A DNA stretch of 64,000 nt from assembly GCA_965247255.1 (NCBI GenBank), contig CBDFGS010000010.1:186001-250000 (forward strand), given 5' to 3'. Source of the DNA: CBDFGS01 sp965247255. GTDB taxonomy: Bacteria; Chloroflexota; Dehalococcoidia; Lucifugimonadales; CAUZJF01. The notes under the pieces are model-generated. The model saw only the letters and a list, made by a program, of their open reading frames with translations. It had not been told where the DNA came from and searched no databases. A program made the translations under genes and the position numbers. Numbering within the stretch: position 1 is the first letter of the stretch; each line of letters opens with the position of its first letter. Shown here in pieces: positions 9,198 through 20,976 of the stretch.

Positions 9198-10264
9198 TCG
9201 TCCCAGTCCTTCGCCTCACCAGGTGGGAGTGGTTCAAGCTTCGCAAGAGATGGATGCCGTGGATTCTGCTTGGCATCGTTGTCATTGTGACCCAGATATC
9301 GGTATGGGGCAGCTTCTCGGCCTACCAGAGTTCCCGAGCGCCCCTCGCTGCGGAGTTCAGGGCTAGCTTTGAATCCAGCGTAACCCACCCCGACGGCGGC
9401 CTCATCGAGTTGAGCGTTCAGTGCGGCGATACCCTAGACCAGACTGTGCCACAGGAAGTGCTGTCGCGCCTCAGCGATGAGGACCGCGCAAGACTCGATG
9501 AAGAGATTGGCTGGGAACTACGCCGTTGCGTGGGCCTGTCGGTGCGGGAATCCCATCGACAGGAAGCGAGGGAGAGATTTGTGCTCCCAGACAGTCTCGC
9601 CAACGCACTCGGAGTCGCCCATTACATCGGCCTTCTTCTCGTCATGATCCTGGGAGCATCGACGGTCGGCGCGGAGTACGGTTGGGGCACCTTACGAACA
9701 GCGTTGACGAAGGGTACCGGCAGGTGGCAGTTCCTGGGGGCGAAATCGTTGTCGCTCGTGCTATTTAGTGTTGCCGGGCTGCTTGTCGTATCCCTGACCG
9801 TCGTGGTCAGCAGCCTGATCGCCGCTTCACTCACACTAGGCGACGGCGGTGGGCTGGCCGATGGCGGCCAGTGGTCAACGGTGGCGGTGATGTTCGGCAA
9901 GGCGACCTATGTGCTGGTCGCATACGCCATCCTTGCGCTGTTCCTCACGGTACTGACCTCATCGTCCAGCATGGGGATCGCGATGTCTCTTGCTTACTAT
10001 TTCGCTGAGCTCATACTCGGACGCATCCTGGGTGACCTGTTCGCCTGGTTTGACAAGGTGTCCGACTTCCTGATTGGATTCAACACGGCCGCCTGGATGA
10101 CCGAAACCGGGGTAGTGACGACCGAGGGGTCCCTATTCCCCGTCAGTGACCCACCTGGTGCGCTCCACGCCTTCCTTGTCGTTGCGGCCTACATCATCGT
10201 TTTAGGCGCGGCTGCGTTCTGGCTCTTCCAACGCAGGGACGTGGCAGGAGCGAGGGGCGAATGA
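9194..10264 (+). CDS. ABC-2-type permease, copy 1
   Basis: 356 residues. One membrane helix lies near residues 22-42 (after WEWFKLRKRWMPW), then a large outside loop of about 100 residues, then five or six further hydrophobic segments from about residue 140 on, ending WLFQRRDVAGA. This is the layout of ABC-2 permeases such as the bacitracin/lantibiotic-immunity type. GAEYGWGTLRTALT is a conserved intracellular motif of the family. The ATG overlaps the stop of the ATPase and a GGAG lies just upstream. It is a close paralogue of the next gene; the two may form a heterodimer. Its own ATPase gene is broken. Confidence 0.85.
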   Translation: MIVPVLRLTRWEWFKLRKRWMPWILLGIVVIVTQISVWGSFSAYQSSRAPLAAEFRASFESSVTHPDGGLIELSVQCGDTLDQTVPQEVLSRLSDEDRARLDEEIGWELRRCVGLSVRESHRQEARERFVLPDSLANALGVAHYIGLLLVMILGASTVGAEYGWGTLRTALTKGTGRWQFLGAKSLSLVLFSVAGLLVVSLTVVVSSLIAASLTLGDGGGLADGGQWSTVAVMFGKATYVLVAYAILALFLTVLTSSSSMGIAMSLAYYFAELILGRILGDLFAWFDKVSDFLIGFNTAAWMTETGVVTTEGSLFPVSDPPGALHAFLVVAAYIIVLGAAAFWLFQRRDVAGARGE

Positions 10265-11316
10265 TAGCTCAGCTGGTGCGGCTGACTCGCTGGGAGTGGT
10301 ACAAGCTCCGCAAGAGATGGATGCCCTGGATTCTTCTTGGCATCGTCATCCTCATCACCCAGTTCTTCCTCTGGGGCAGTCACCTGGCATACCACAATAC
10401 GGCTGTGCAGGAGTTCTTCTCAGGACAGGTTGGTCCGATCAGTGCCACCCTTGAGAAGGATGGCCAATCGATACCCATAGAACTGACCTGCGAAGACATC
10501 CTGAGTGGAAACGTCCCTCCAGAGATCGAACGACTTACTGACGAGGAACGGTTGGACCTTCTCGGGGACGTGGAGGCGTTCCGAGCCGACTGTGCAGAGG
10601 TATACGGACGTGCGGTGCTTCGCGAGGGCTTCACTCTCCCGAGCGGCATTACCGGGGGTATCGGAGTGGCACACGGGATCCTCGGCTTCCTCATCTTGAT
10701 TCTTGCAGCATCCCTTACAGGTGCTGAGTATGGGTGGGGCACTCTGCGTTACGCTCTGACCAGAGGCGTCGGGCGCTGGCAACTCCTTGCGTCCAAGCTC
10801 CTCTTGCTCCTGTTGCTCGGGGCGGCCGCCATCATCGTCGTATCCGCACTGATCGCCATCTCCAGTCTCATCGCAGCCATCATTCCTCCAGACGAGACCG
10901 GAGGGCTCTTGGGTTCCGGAAAGTGGTCCGATGGCGCCGTAACATTCGGCAAAGCAGTTTTCGGAATGGTCCCATTCATCGTGTTGGCCACATTCTTAGC
11001 AGTTTTGACCCAGTCATCCTCCATGGGCATAAATCTGTCCGCGGGCTACTATGTCATTGAGCTATTCGTAGCCCCCATCTTCCAATTCACCTCCTGGCTC
11101 CAAAACGTGCCCGACTACCTTATCGGGCAAAACGTGAACCTCTGGATGAGCCAGGCCGCTGTCTTCAGTGCTGAAGTCACGAGGGATGGTGTGCCGCTCG
11201 AACCTCCAGGCACGCTCCACGCTTTTCTCGTGATGCTTGCGTACATCATCGTGCTCGGTGCGGCCACCTTCTGGCTGTTCCAACGCAGAGACGTGGCTGG
11301 AGCAAAGGGTGAGTGA
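10261..11316 (+). CDS. ABC-2-type permease, copy 2
   Basis: 351 residues, with the same layout as the preceding permease and near-identical ends (WEWYKLRKRWMPWILLGIV near the start; AFLV...YIIVLGAA near the end). The external loop between the first two helices is diverged, with paired cysteines. The start overlaps the previous stop (ATGA). GAEYGWGTLRYALTRG is again present. This gene arose by tandem duplication of the first. Its stop overlaps a GTG that starts a third, almost entirely lost copy. Confidence 0.85.
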   Translation: MIAQLVRLTRWEWYKLRKRWMPWILLGIVILITQFFLWGSHLAYHNTAVQEFFSGQVGPISATLEKDGQSIPIELTCEDILSGNVPPEIERLTDEERLDLLGDVEAFRADCAEVYGRAVLREGFTLPSGITGGIGVAHGILGFLILILAASLTGAEYGWGTLRYALTRGVGRWQLLASKLLLLLLLGAAAIIVVSALIAISSLIAAIIPPDETGGLLGSGKWSDGAVTFGKAVFGMVPFIVLATFLAVLTQSSSMGINLSAGYYVIELFVAPIFQFTSWLQNVPDYLIGQNVNLWMSQAAVFSAEVTRDGVPLEPPGTLHAFLVMLAYIIVLGAATFWLFQRRDVAGAKGE

Positions 11317-11367
11317 TAGTCGACATCCTGCGCCTCGCACGGTGGGAGTGGTTCAAACTCCGCCGCC
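11313..11367 (+). pseudogene. First 18 codons of a third ABC-2 permease
   Basis: A GTG overlapping the previous stop begins IVDILRLARWEWFKLR, clearly the N-terminus of the same permease family. Similarity ends abruptly near 11365 and unrelated sequence follows. A deletion has removed the rest of a third tandem copy. Confidence 0.8.
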
Positions 11368-11481
11368 GGGAGTCCCACGGTCGCCGCCCTCTACGACATT
11401 CAATCCCACTGCGCACGAGTAGCAGAATCTTAAGTGTGGAGTTTGCTGGTACGCACTCCGATTTTCCCATCAGGACTAAGT

Positions 11482-11553
11482 TGCTGGGTCTTAGAAGCGC
11501 GCAGGACTACCCACAATTCAAAGATGGTACTGTCTACCGTCAAGTCAGGCCCA
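11482..11553. repeat. 72-bp direct repeat, copy A
   Basis: Matches 13516-13587 with 6 differences in 72 positions, same orientation. The last 30 bases (ending CAAGTCAGGCCCA) are identical. It may be the end of an insertion element or a miniature element. Confidence 0.85.
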
Positions 11554-11674
11554 ACAACGTTGTCGTCTCGGAGATGCGGGCGGTCCTTTCGGGCATACCG
11601 ATGCCTACAGCCAATGATTGGTACTGAGTTGCGCGGCAACTCCGGGAGTAGAGCGCCGTTTGCCGCGTGACAGA

Positions 11675-11714
11675 GATGTCCCCGTATGAGATAAGATGTC
11701 CCCGTATGAGATAA
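11675..11714. repeat. Two tandem copies of a 20-bp unit
   Basis: GATGTCCCCGTATGAGATAA occurs twice back to back, followed by a purine-rich stretch and ATGCATATGGAGGAATG. The arrangement resembles the leader of an insertion sequence, but no transposase follows; the intact ABC ATPase starts here instead. Confidence 0.8.
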
Positions 11715-11784
11715 TTGGAAGCAAAAGTGAAAGGGAAGCTGCGCCGATGCATATGGAGGAATGTTGGCTTCAAGGATCCAAGCG

Positions 11785-12705
11785 GTGACGGAACCGGCGA
11801 TAGAGGTGCGCGGGCTCCGCAAGTCCTACGGCCAGGTAGAAGCCGTACGAGGCATAGACCTGTCCGTGTCTAAGGGTGAGGTATTCGCGCTCCTCGGCCC
11901 CAACGGGGCTGGGAAGACGACGACGGTGGAGATACTGGAGGGGCACCGGGATAGGAGCGCTGGAGACGTGTCTGTGTTCGGCTACGACCCTGGACGGAAC
12001 GACCGAGCCCTCAAGCGGCGTATCGGCATCGTGCTCCAGTCAACGAGCGTAGAGCCTTACCTATCGGTAGAGGAGACAATCAACCTCTTTCGAGGATACT
12101 ACCCTCACCCGCTGCCGCTGGAGCAAATCCTGGAGGCCATCGGGCTAAGGGAGCAACGCCGCACCCGCGTAAAGCGACTATCCGGTGGCCAGCAGCGCAG
12201 GCTGGACGTGGCCATCGGACTGGCGGGAGACCCTGAGTTGCTCTTCCTGGACGAGCCGACGACGGGGTTCGACCCCTCGGCACGGCGAGGAGCCTGGGAG
12301 ATGATAAGGAACCTCCAGTCTCTCGGCAAGACGATATTGCTTACTACCCACTACATGGACGAGGCGGAGCATCTGGCCGACCGGGTGGCCATCATGGTGG
12401 ACGGGGAGATCGTTGCCGAGGGGCCGCCGAGTGATCTGTCACAGAGGGACGGCTCCGTGACCATAGGGTTCAGAATAGCCTCAGGATCGGGCGCTCTGCC
12501 CGAAGACCTGGGCGCAGAACAGACTGGCAATAGCGGCAGGTACACGATCACGACGAGCACTCCTACCCGTAGCCTCCACGAGCTCACGGGCTGGGCCGTG
12601 GAGCAGGGCATCGAGCTCCAGGAGCTTTCGGTGTCGCGCCCCTCCCTTGAGGACCTGTTCATCGAGCTCGCCAATCCTCAGGCAAAGGATGGCGAGGAGG
12701 CATGA
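11785..12705 (+). CDS. ABC exporter ATP-binding protein (ABC-2, daunorubicin type)
   Basis: 306 residues from the chosen start. Walker A LLGPNGAGKTTTVE, Q-loop VLQST, signature LSGGQQRRLDVA, Walker B LLFLDEPTTGFDP and H-loop LLTTHYMDEAEHLADR are all present, so the ATPase should work. The ~90-residue C-terminal extension ending PSLEDLFIEL is usual for DrrA-like subunits. I prefer the GTG at 11785, which has AAGGA eight bases upstream. An in-frame ATG at 11761 lies directly against a GGAGGA with no spacing and in sequence that looks like insertion-element leader. The gene overlaps its permease by four bases. The substrate is unknown. Confidence 0.9.
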   Translation: MTEPAIEVRGLRKSYGQVEAVRGIDLSVSKGEVFALLGPNGAGKTTTVEILEGHRDRSAGDVSVFGYDPGRNDRALKRRIGIVLQSTSVEPYLSVEETINLFRGYYPHPLPLEQILEAIGLREQRRTRVKRLSGGQQRRLDVAIGLAGDPELLFLDEPTTGFDPSARRGAWEMIRNLQSLGKTILLTTHYMDEAEHLADRVAIMVDGEIVAEGPPSDLSQRDGSVTIGFRIASGSGALPEDLGAEQTGNSGRYTITTSTPTRSLHELTGWAVEQGIELQELSVSRPSLEDLFIELANPQAKDGEEA

Positions 12706-13475
12706 ACGGCTTCCTGCTCGCTCTCAGGCAGGTCAAGTACGAGAACACTGCCTTCTGGCGGAATCCAGTGGCGGCCTTCTTCACGATCGTCTACCCCCTG
12801 ATGTTGCTCGTGATCTTCAACTGGCTGTTCGGCAATCAAGAGACGGACTTTCCAGGCGGTACGGTCAGCACGTCCACCTTCTACGTTCCCGCCATCGTCG
12901 CCCTGGCAGTAATAGTGGCCTGCTACACCAACGTAGCGATAGGAATCTCCCTCTCCAGGGACGCGGGATTGCTCAAGCGCATCCGGGGCACGCCGCTCCC
13001 CAGCTGGGCGTTGATGTTGGGAAGGATCGGGCACGCCGTTGCTGTTGGAGTACTGCTGGTGGTCGTCGTCACGGCGGCGGGAGCACTGTTCTATGGCGTA
13101 GACGTGCCTACCAATACCATGCCGGCCTTCATCGTGACTCTTATAGTCGGGGCAGCCACCTTCTGTGCCCTTGGCTTGGCCATCGTCACGGTCATACCCA
13201 ATGCGGACGCATCGCCAGCCATCGTCAACGCTTCAATACTGCCGCTGTTGTTCGTTTCCGACGTTTTCATACCGTTGGGCGACGCGCCGGGCTGGCTCAC
13301 AACCTTCGCCGACATCTTTCCGGTGAGGCACTTCTCGTTGGCACTTCAGACATCCTTCAACCCCTTTGAAACGGGGATGGGCTTCCAGTGGGCCCACCTG
13401 TTAGTGATGGCTGCGTGGATGGTAGTCGGGTTGTTGGTAGCGACGCGGTTCTTTTCGTGGGAGCCGCGGCGGTAG
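12702..13475 (+). CDS. ABC-2-type permease
   Basis: 257 residues with six hydrophobic segments (about 25-45, 62-85, 107-130, 140-160, 170-190, 228-248). The central GLLKRIRGTPLP motif of ABC-2 (DrrB/NodJ-like) permeases is present. Its ATG overlaps the ATPase stop (ATGA), so the two genes are one operon and should form a homodimeric permease with two ATPase subunits. It is not related at sequence level to the tandem permeases upstream. The two-gene operon is bracketed by the 72-bp direct repeats. Confidence 0.9.
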   Translation: MNGFLLALRQVKYENTAFWRNPVAAFFTIVYPLMLLVIFNWLFGNQETDFPGGTVSTSTFYVPAIVALAVIVACYTNVAIGISLSRDAGLLKRIRGTPLPSWALMLGRIGHAVAVGVLLVVVVTAAGALFYGVDVPTNTMPAFIVTLIVGAATFCALGLAIVTVIPNADASPAIVNASILPLLFVSDVFIPLGDAPGWLTTFADIFPVRHFSLALQTSFNPFETGMGFQWAHLLVMAAWMVVGLLVATRFFSWEPRR

Positions 13476-13515
13476 GATGTCACGGTCGATGGCTCGCCGC
13501 CTCGCGTGGGCAGGA

Positions 13516-13587
13516 TGCTGGGCCTGAGAAGCTCGCAGGGCCACCCACAATTCAAAAATGGTACTGTCTACCGTCAAGTCAGGCCCA
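13516..13587. repeat. 72-bp direct repeat, copy B
   Basis: Second copy of the repeat at 11482-11553, in direct orientation 2034 bases downstream, just after the ABC-2 operon. Confidence 0.85.
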
Positions 13588-13790
13588 CCAGGGTTTATCC
13601 GGGCGGCCTTCGATCTAGCCGGGGTGGCGTCGCATCCTCATGGGCTGTAATGGTAATCGCGCGTTGCCCGGGTCACGGACCCTGAACAAGACCACTCCCC
13701 TGTCACCAGTCAGCCCCGGCTACTCTGGCAAAGCGACGGGCTGAGTCCTGCGCCGCACGAGGCGTACCGTAGAACATACAGACACCAAAG

Positions 13791-13821
13791 GGGCCACCGG
13801 ACCAGTTAGTTCCGGTGGCCC
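13791..13821. promoter_or_regulatory. Perfect 11-bp stem-loop before the lipoprotein gene
   Basis: GGGCCACCGGA, a nine-base loop and TCCGGTGGCCC form a perfect hairpin ending 38 bases before the next start codon. No T-run follows on the plus strand, so it is not a typical intrinsic terminator; it may be an operator or mRNA structure. Confidence 0.55.
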
Positions 13822-13859
13822 GTGGCTGAGGGGGAGAAGGCATAGGTTCGCAATTTACA

Positions 13860-15662
13860 GTGAACATAGAGTCCATCATGGCGGGGTGCGCCAGGCTGCT
13901 GATCGCAGGCTTGAGCTGCGCCGTGGTGTGGGCGTGCAGCGACACGAAGGTTGTGCCGACCGACCCGCCGGAGCAGCTTGTGCCAAGGAACGAATACGAT
14001 ACCGCTCGGCCCTTCGAGAGCCTGGTCAAACCGCACTTCTTTGCGACTACGGAGAACGGCGAGCAAGTCGAGCCGATGGGTGAGCCGGATCTCGTCACAG
14101 AGCGGGACGGGAAGGCAAAAGTCCGCCTCAGAAACGGGGACGACGTGCTTTACCTCGACCCGCTAGCCCTCGAGTCCGAGATACTGGGCGAGCACCCTGT
14201 GCATAAGGTGTACCGTCTCCAGGCAATGGGGATCCCACTCGCAGGGCAGCTCGAAGCCAGCCTTCGGAGCCCCGGACAAGCTGCGGCCCTATTCCACGAC
14301 ACAACGTTCGAGTACTTGCGAGGCGAGACCACAACGGCGGTCATCGTGGAGGTGTTCCCTGACGGGACCTTCCTCGCCGCTCCTCACGAGGTCCCGACCG
14401 AGTGGCGAAGCAGCGACGCCGGGATGGCCTCGCCGACGCACTTCCACGTCGACCCGAGGGCGCTCAGCGCCGGCGCTTCGGACCTCGCGCAGCGGTTCGA
14501 AACGGAGGTCCTGGCGCTACCGTTCGACGATCAGCGCTATCCTCCCGCGCGGCTCGCCAGGCAGGAGTGCGACGTCTACAAAGAGAGCATCGCGGCGCGG
14601 GAGTACACGCGCGTGCTCTCGACGGTGGGATACAGGTTCAGCCGAGACCACGTACTTCGGAACGCCAAGGAAACTCCCATTTCGGTGGGGGAGGAGCTCT
14701 CGTTGAGCCTGCGAGGAGGCGCCGGGGAAGGGGTCCGGTACTTTGGATTCGGCGGCTACTGGGTGGCGGACAGGCTGGCAGCGCTAGGGGTCCCGTGGAC
14801 CCAGGAGTGCGATACGGCCGGCCGGCTACGCCGGTTTCGCCGGGAGGACGGGTCCCAGGGGGACTTCCATATCACGCTACGCCGCTCGCTGGAGCCTGAC
14901 AAGACTGAGAGATACAAGATCGTAAGGATAGGCGGGGACGGCTCAGGGCAAGTAATCTACAGCGCTCCCGGTATCATCCTCATGGCCCGCCCCCTCCCCT
15001 TCGACGACGACCGCTGGATCATGAGCACCGAAGGTTGGAAGGCCCCGGATGACGAGGGCCCGCCCGACCCGAGGTGGCAATCGGTCTACGCGATCGACCT
15101 CAGTCAACCGGACACCTACGACATCGTGCAGTACCCCGTCCGGGAGTATCCGAACGCCCCCGAGCACGGGCTCCTCTACGGCAGCTCACCGGCAATAGTG
15201 TCCGGCGGCAGCTTCCTGCTGAGTCTCCTCTACGGGTTCAAAGACGAGGGCGGGGGCCTCTGGATGGCCGACATCTCCGGCGCCGACTTCTACAACAGGC
15301 CGGACAGGTTTGCACGAGTAACACCGTGGGACCACGCTCTGAGCTGGGTGTTGCTCGAAAGCGACGCCGATGCGGTCTCGCCGGTAATGTCGATATTCCT
15401 GACGGGTAAGGAGGTCGCCGACGACTTCTCCATGACGGCAAACCTGCTTCGAATCAGAAGCGAGGGGCTCGACTCGACCGTGGAGAGCGCTGCGCGGCTC
15501 CTGCGGATGGTCGGGTGGAACCCGGTGCCGTTCGCTATACAGCGCCGCGGAGTGCACGAGTTCATCGTGGCGGTCGAGACGCACTACAACTACGAGGCAT
15601 CGCTCCTGCCTCGGGCGAAGGGCGTATACCTGCTACCGGTGGAAACGAGAGGGGGAGACTGA
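13860..15662 (+). CDS. Predicted secreted lipoprotein of unknown function
   Basis: 600 residues. A short hydrophobic N-terminus ending VVWAC suggests a lipoprotein signal peptide with cysteine 26, although tryptophan at -2 is unusual. The rest is hydrophilic with several beta-rich segments (for example YFGFGGYW, DDDRWIMSTEGW, RWQSVYAIDL, GGGLWMADISG), which could form a propeller-like fold; I recognise no catalytic motif. The start may instead be the ATG 18 bases downstream; neither has a good ribosome site. The gene stands alone, with the rRNA promoter 57 bases beyond its stop. Confidence 0.7.
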   Translation: MNIESIMAGCARLLIAGLSCAVVWACSDTKVVPTDPPEQLVPRNEYDTARPFESLVKPHFFATTENGEQVEPMGEPDLVTERDGKAKVRLRNGDDVLYLDPLALESEILGEHPVHKVYRLQAMGIPLAGQLEASLRSPGQAAALFHDTTFEYLRGETTTAVIVEVFPDGTFLAAPHEVPTEWRSSDAGMASPTHFHVDPRALSAGASDLAQRFETEVLALPFDDQRYPPARLARQECDVYKESIAAREYTRVLSTVGYRFSRDHVLRNAKETPISVGEELSLSLRGGAGEGVRYFGFGGYWVADRLAALGVPWTQECDTAGRLRRFRREDGSQGDFHITLRRSLEPDKTERYKIVRIGGDGSGQVIYSAPGIILMARPLPFDDDRWIMSTEGWKAPDDEGPPDPRWQSVYAIDLSQPDTYDIVQYPVREYPNAPEHGLLYGSSPAIVSGGSFLLSLLYGFKDEGGGLWMADISGADFYNRPDRFARVTPWDHALSWVLLESDADAVSPVMSIFLTGKEVADDFSMTANLLRIRSEGLDSTVESAARLLRMVGWNPVPFAIQRRGVHEFIVAVETHYNYEASLLPRAKGVYLLPVETRGGD

Positions 15663-15719
15663 GTCCACATACTTAGAGAAGGTTGCGCATTTCCAGCGGC
15701 CCAGATGTGGGCGCGCACC

Positions 15720-15749
15720 TTGACGCCTCTCACTCTCATCTCGTATAAT
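15720..15749 (+). promoter_or_regulatory. Sigma70-type promoter for the 23S rRNA unit
   Basis: TTGACG at 15720-15725 and a perfect TATAAT at 15744-15749 with 18-base spacing. It lies 160-190 bases upstream of mature 23S, with the leader terminator hairpin in between. Confidence 0.7.
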
Positions 15750-15819
15750 CGCGTACTGACGGTCATTCTTGAGGCCTATGCTCGATACTACATAGCATAT
15801 AGCCATGCGGCAGCTCCAG

Positions 15820-15854
15820 CGACGGCTGGGAATTGCCCGGCCGTCGTTTTTTTT
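15820..15854 (+). terminator. Intrinsic terminator in the 23S leader
   Basis: CGACGGCTGGG, AATT loop, GCCCGGCCGTCG and then eight T residues: a strong rho-independent terminator. It lies about 65 bases downstream of the TATAAT box and about 50 bases before mature 23S. It either terminates a ~100-nt RNA from that promoter or acts as an attenuator that rRNA antitermination must overcome. Confidence 0.85.
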
Positions 15855-15872
15855 GCACCTTAACAACTGAAT

Positions 15873-15907
15873 TCTGTTGCACCAGCAATTAGACGAGCCT
15901 TAATGTG

Positions 15908-15914
<7 letters not shown>
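15873..15914 (+). promoter_or_regulatory. 5' arm of the 23S processing stem
   Basis: Complementary, with small interruptions, to 19055-19093 (for example CTTAATGTGGGTCAAG here against CTTGACCCACATTAAG there, and TCTGTTGC against GCAACAGA). The long helix would bring the 23S ends together for RNase III-type cleavage. Confidence 0.8.
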
Positions 15915-19062
<3,148 letters not shown>

Positions 19063-19118
19063 CACATTAAGACTCGTTTAATGCAGCAACAGATTTCAGT
19101 CGTTGAGTAATGCCTACC

Positions 19119-19170
19119 CTGGGTGGAGCAGTCCCGACTCGTCGGGAATGGGCTCACAACCCACAATCGT
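19119..19170 (+). pseudogene. Decayed initiator tRNA, 5' half with inserted hairpin
   Basis: GGGTGGAGCAG (19121-19131) is identical to the start of the real initiator tRNA just downstream. A hairpin (TCCCGACTCGTCGGGA, 19132-19147) then replaces most of the D-arm, followed by TGGGCTCACAACCCA, an anticodon arm matching the real one except that the loop reads CAC instead of CAT. No T-arm follows; the real tRNA begins at once. Confidence 0.65.
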
Positions 19171-19245
<75 letters not shown>

Positions 19246-19260
19246 CGCTAAACCCATGAA

Positions 19261-19302
19261 GAAGGGGCTCCCGGAAACGGGGGCCCCTTCTCGTTTTTGT
19301 TT
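19261..19302 (+). terminator. Intrinsic terminator of the rRNA-tRNA unit
   Basis: GAAGGGGCTCCCG, GAAA loop and CGGGGGCCCCTTC (one mismatch in 13 pairs), followed by TCGTTTTTGTTT. Confidence 0.9.
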
Positions 19303-19555
19303 CCCGCGGCCCGTTGGCCCCTGTATGGACGCTCCAGAGCAGCGGGAGAGCTGATGGCCTAGGTCGCACGGGCCTGGGCCTGCGGACGACGGCTCGCCGG
19401 AAGTGATGCGACGTGGTGTTGATCTACATCAGGCAGCGGCCTGACCCGCCCGATCCAGTGTCCTACGTGCTACCGGGCGAGACTTGCGTGTTATGCAGTT
19501 CGTGGAGTGTACGAGGTTGGCGGTATCATCCGACGACCGATGGTCCCGGCGATGT

Positions 19556-19755
19556 TCATATCGTTAGGACCCTGACGCTCATGGGTCGTTCCTTCCCTTT
19601 GAGCGTTAGAACATGTTCCACGAGATCCGGGAAATGCGGCGCCACGGACGGACAGATATCTTCAGTGATAAGGATCTCGCCGGAGGCTGACTCTGCCTGA
19701 ATCCTGGAAGCCCTACTAACGGTATCGCCAAACACCATGAAATCGTAGACCCCCG
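19556..19755 (-). pseudogene. C-terminal scrap of a class III adenylate/guanylate cyclase
   Basis: About 65 residues: VYDFMVFGDTVSRASR followed by GEILITEDIC and TLKGKERPMSVRVL. The (D)xxGDTVNxASR and LKG(K/R)xxPxxV motifs are the C-terminal half of class III nucleotidyl cyclase domains. The metal-binding aspartates and the rest of the protein are missing upstream. The rest of 19303-19838 holds nothing I can identify. Confidence 0.6.
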
Positions 19756-19838
19756 ACCCCCGTGACGCTCATCCTGCGTGCTTAGGCGAGATTCTCTGCC
19801 CACTCTGCGCGTTCTTCGGATCTAGCGGCGACGGAAGC

Positions 19839-20864
19839 CTAAGCCCTCTGGTACACCTGGAACCGATGGCGGTTGGTCTCGAGGACGTACAGGCGGCCTT
19901 CCCAGTCTAGAGTCACGGCCACGGGACCCCAGAAGTACGGCTCGGTCTGGGACGAGACGTCGTACGGTGTGCTGAGGTGGGGAGGCAAGTCCGGAATAAG
20001 GTTAGACATGTCGCGCTTGACAGCCTCATCGGGGTTCGCCGCCAGGAACTCATCAGCCCACTGAGATAAAGTCGCCTGTCCTCTCAGCTTGACCTGGAAG
20101 CTGCCATCCGGACCGAGCACCTGCACCCTCTCGTTCCCCCAATCGGCGACATAGATGAAGCCATCGTCGTCGACGGCAGCGCCCGAAGGCCGTTGGAACT
20201 CCCCGTCGCCGTCGCCTGAGCGGCCAAAGATGGCGACGGACTCGCCGGCGGCGTTGAACTTCTGAACGCGGTCGTTCCCCCAGTCGGCGACGTACACGTA
20301 GCCCCGCGAGTCGATAGTGACGCCCCAGGGCGCGTTGAGCTGCCCGGGGCCGCTACCGGCCCTGCCGAAGGCACCGGCGAAAAGCCCATCCTTGTCGAAC
20401 TTCTTTATGCTGTTGCTGGACTGGTCCGCGACGTAGGCGGTGTCGTTCGAGTCGAAGGCTATACCCGATGGGCGGTCCAGCCGGCCCTCTCCTGTCTCTC
20501 CCCAGGCCCCGATAAGCTCCCCGGAAGAATCGAAAATGGTGACGCGATTGTTTTGCTCGTCGGTGATATGGAGCCGGTCCTGATTGTCGAATGCCATGGC
20601 CACCGGCCAGACGAACTGCCCGGGACCATCCCCGTAGCCGTTGCCGAACTCCGTCAGATACTCCTCGTCGAGGGTGCACACACCAACGCGTATGGCTTGC
20701 CTCCGGACGGAGTCGCAACGGTTCATAACGAAGATTCGCCCGTCCTTGGAAATGGCCAGGTCACACGGGTTCGCGAAGCCGCGGCCGTTAGTGGCGTTGT
20801 TGGTGATACCAACAGTCTTTACGTACTCAAGGGCCAACGTAGCGGGGGCCGTCTCGGTAGCCAA
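19839..20864 (-). CDS. NHL-repeat beta-propeller protein
   Basis: 341 residues with five or six NHL blades of the form GxxPxGVAxDxxGxxYVADxxNxRVQxF (for example APWGVTIDSRGYVYVADWGN and RPSGAAVDDDGFIYVADWGN). There is no signal peptide, so it appears cytoplasmic. The start is TTG with AGGAG nine bases upstream. It is the last gene of a minus-strand set with DUF1501 and DUF1800 genes. A beta-propeller scaffold is certain; its ligand or activity is not known. Confidence 0.85.
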   Translation of the reverse strand: MATETAPATLALEYVKTVGITNNATNGRGFANPCDLAISKDGRIFVMNRCDSVRRQAIRVGVCTLDEEYLTEFGNGYGDGPGQFVWPVAMAFDNQDRLHITDEQNNRVTIFDSSGELIGAWGETGEGRLDRPSGIAFDSNDTAYVADQSSNSIKKFDKDGLFAGAFGRAGSGPGQLNAPWGVTIDSRGYVYVADWGNDRVQKFNAAGESVAIFGRSGDGDGEFQRPSGAAVDDDGFIYVADWGNERVQVLGPDGSFQVKLRGQATLSQWADEFLAANPDEAVKRDMSNLIPDLPPHLSTPYDVSSQTEPYFWGPVAVTLDWEGRLYVLETNRHRFQVYQRA

Positions 20865-20976
20865 GAATCAACTCTCCTAAAGGGCTTCGGATTCGGGTAG
20901 GCTGCTGGTAATTCGTGGGTATGCGGACGCAACCGGCGCGGCAGGCAGCGCCCCTACGCGCGCCTGGCCGGGACTG

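Noticed and set aside
13791..13821. Intrinsic terminator after the ABC-2 operon
   Set aside because: The stem is perfect but lacks a T-run on the plus strand and lies more than 300 bases after the operon.
19063..19170. Possible 5S rRNA between 23S and the initiator tRNA
   Set aside because: Only about 108 bases, mostly the processing-stem arm and the pseudo-tRNA; no 5S consensus (for example CGAAC loop context) found.
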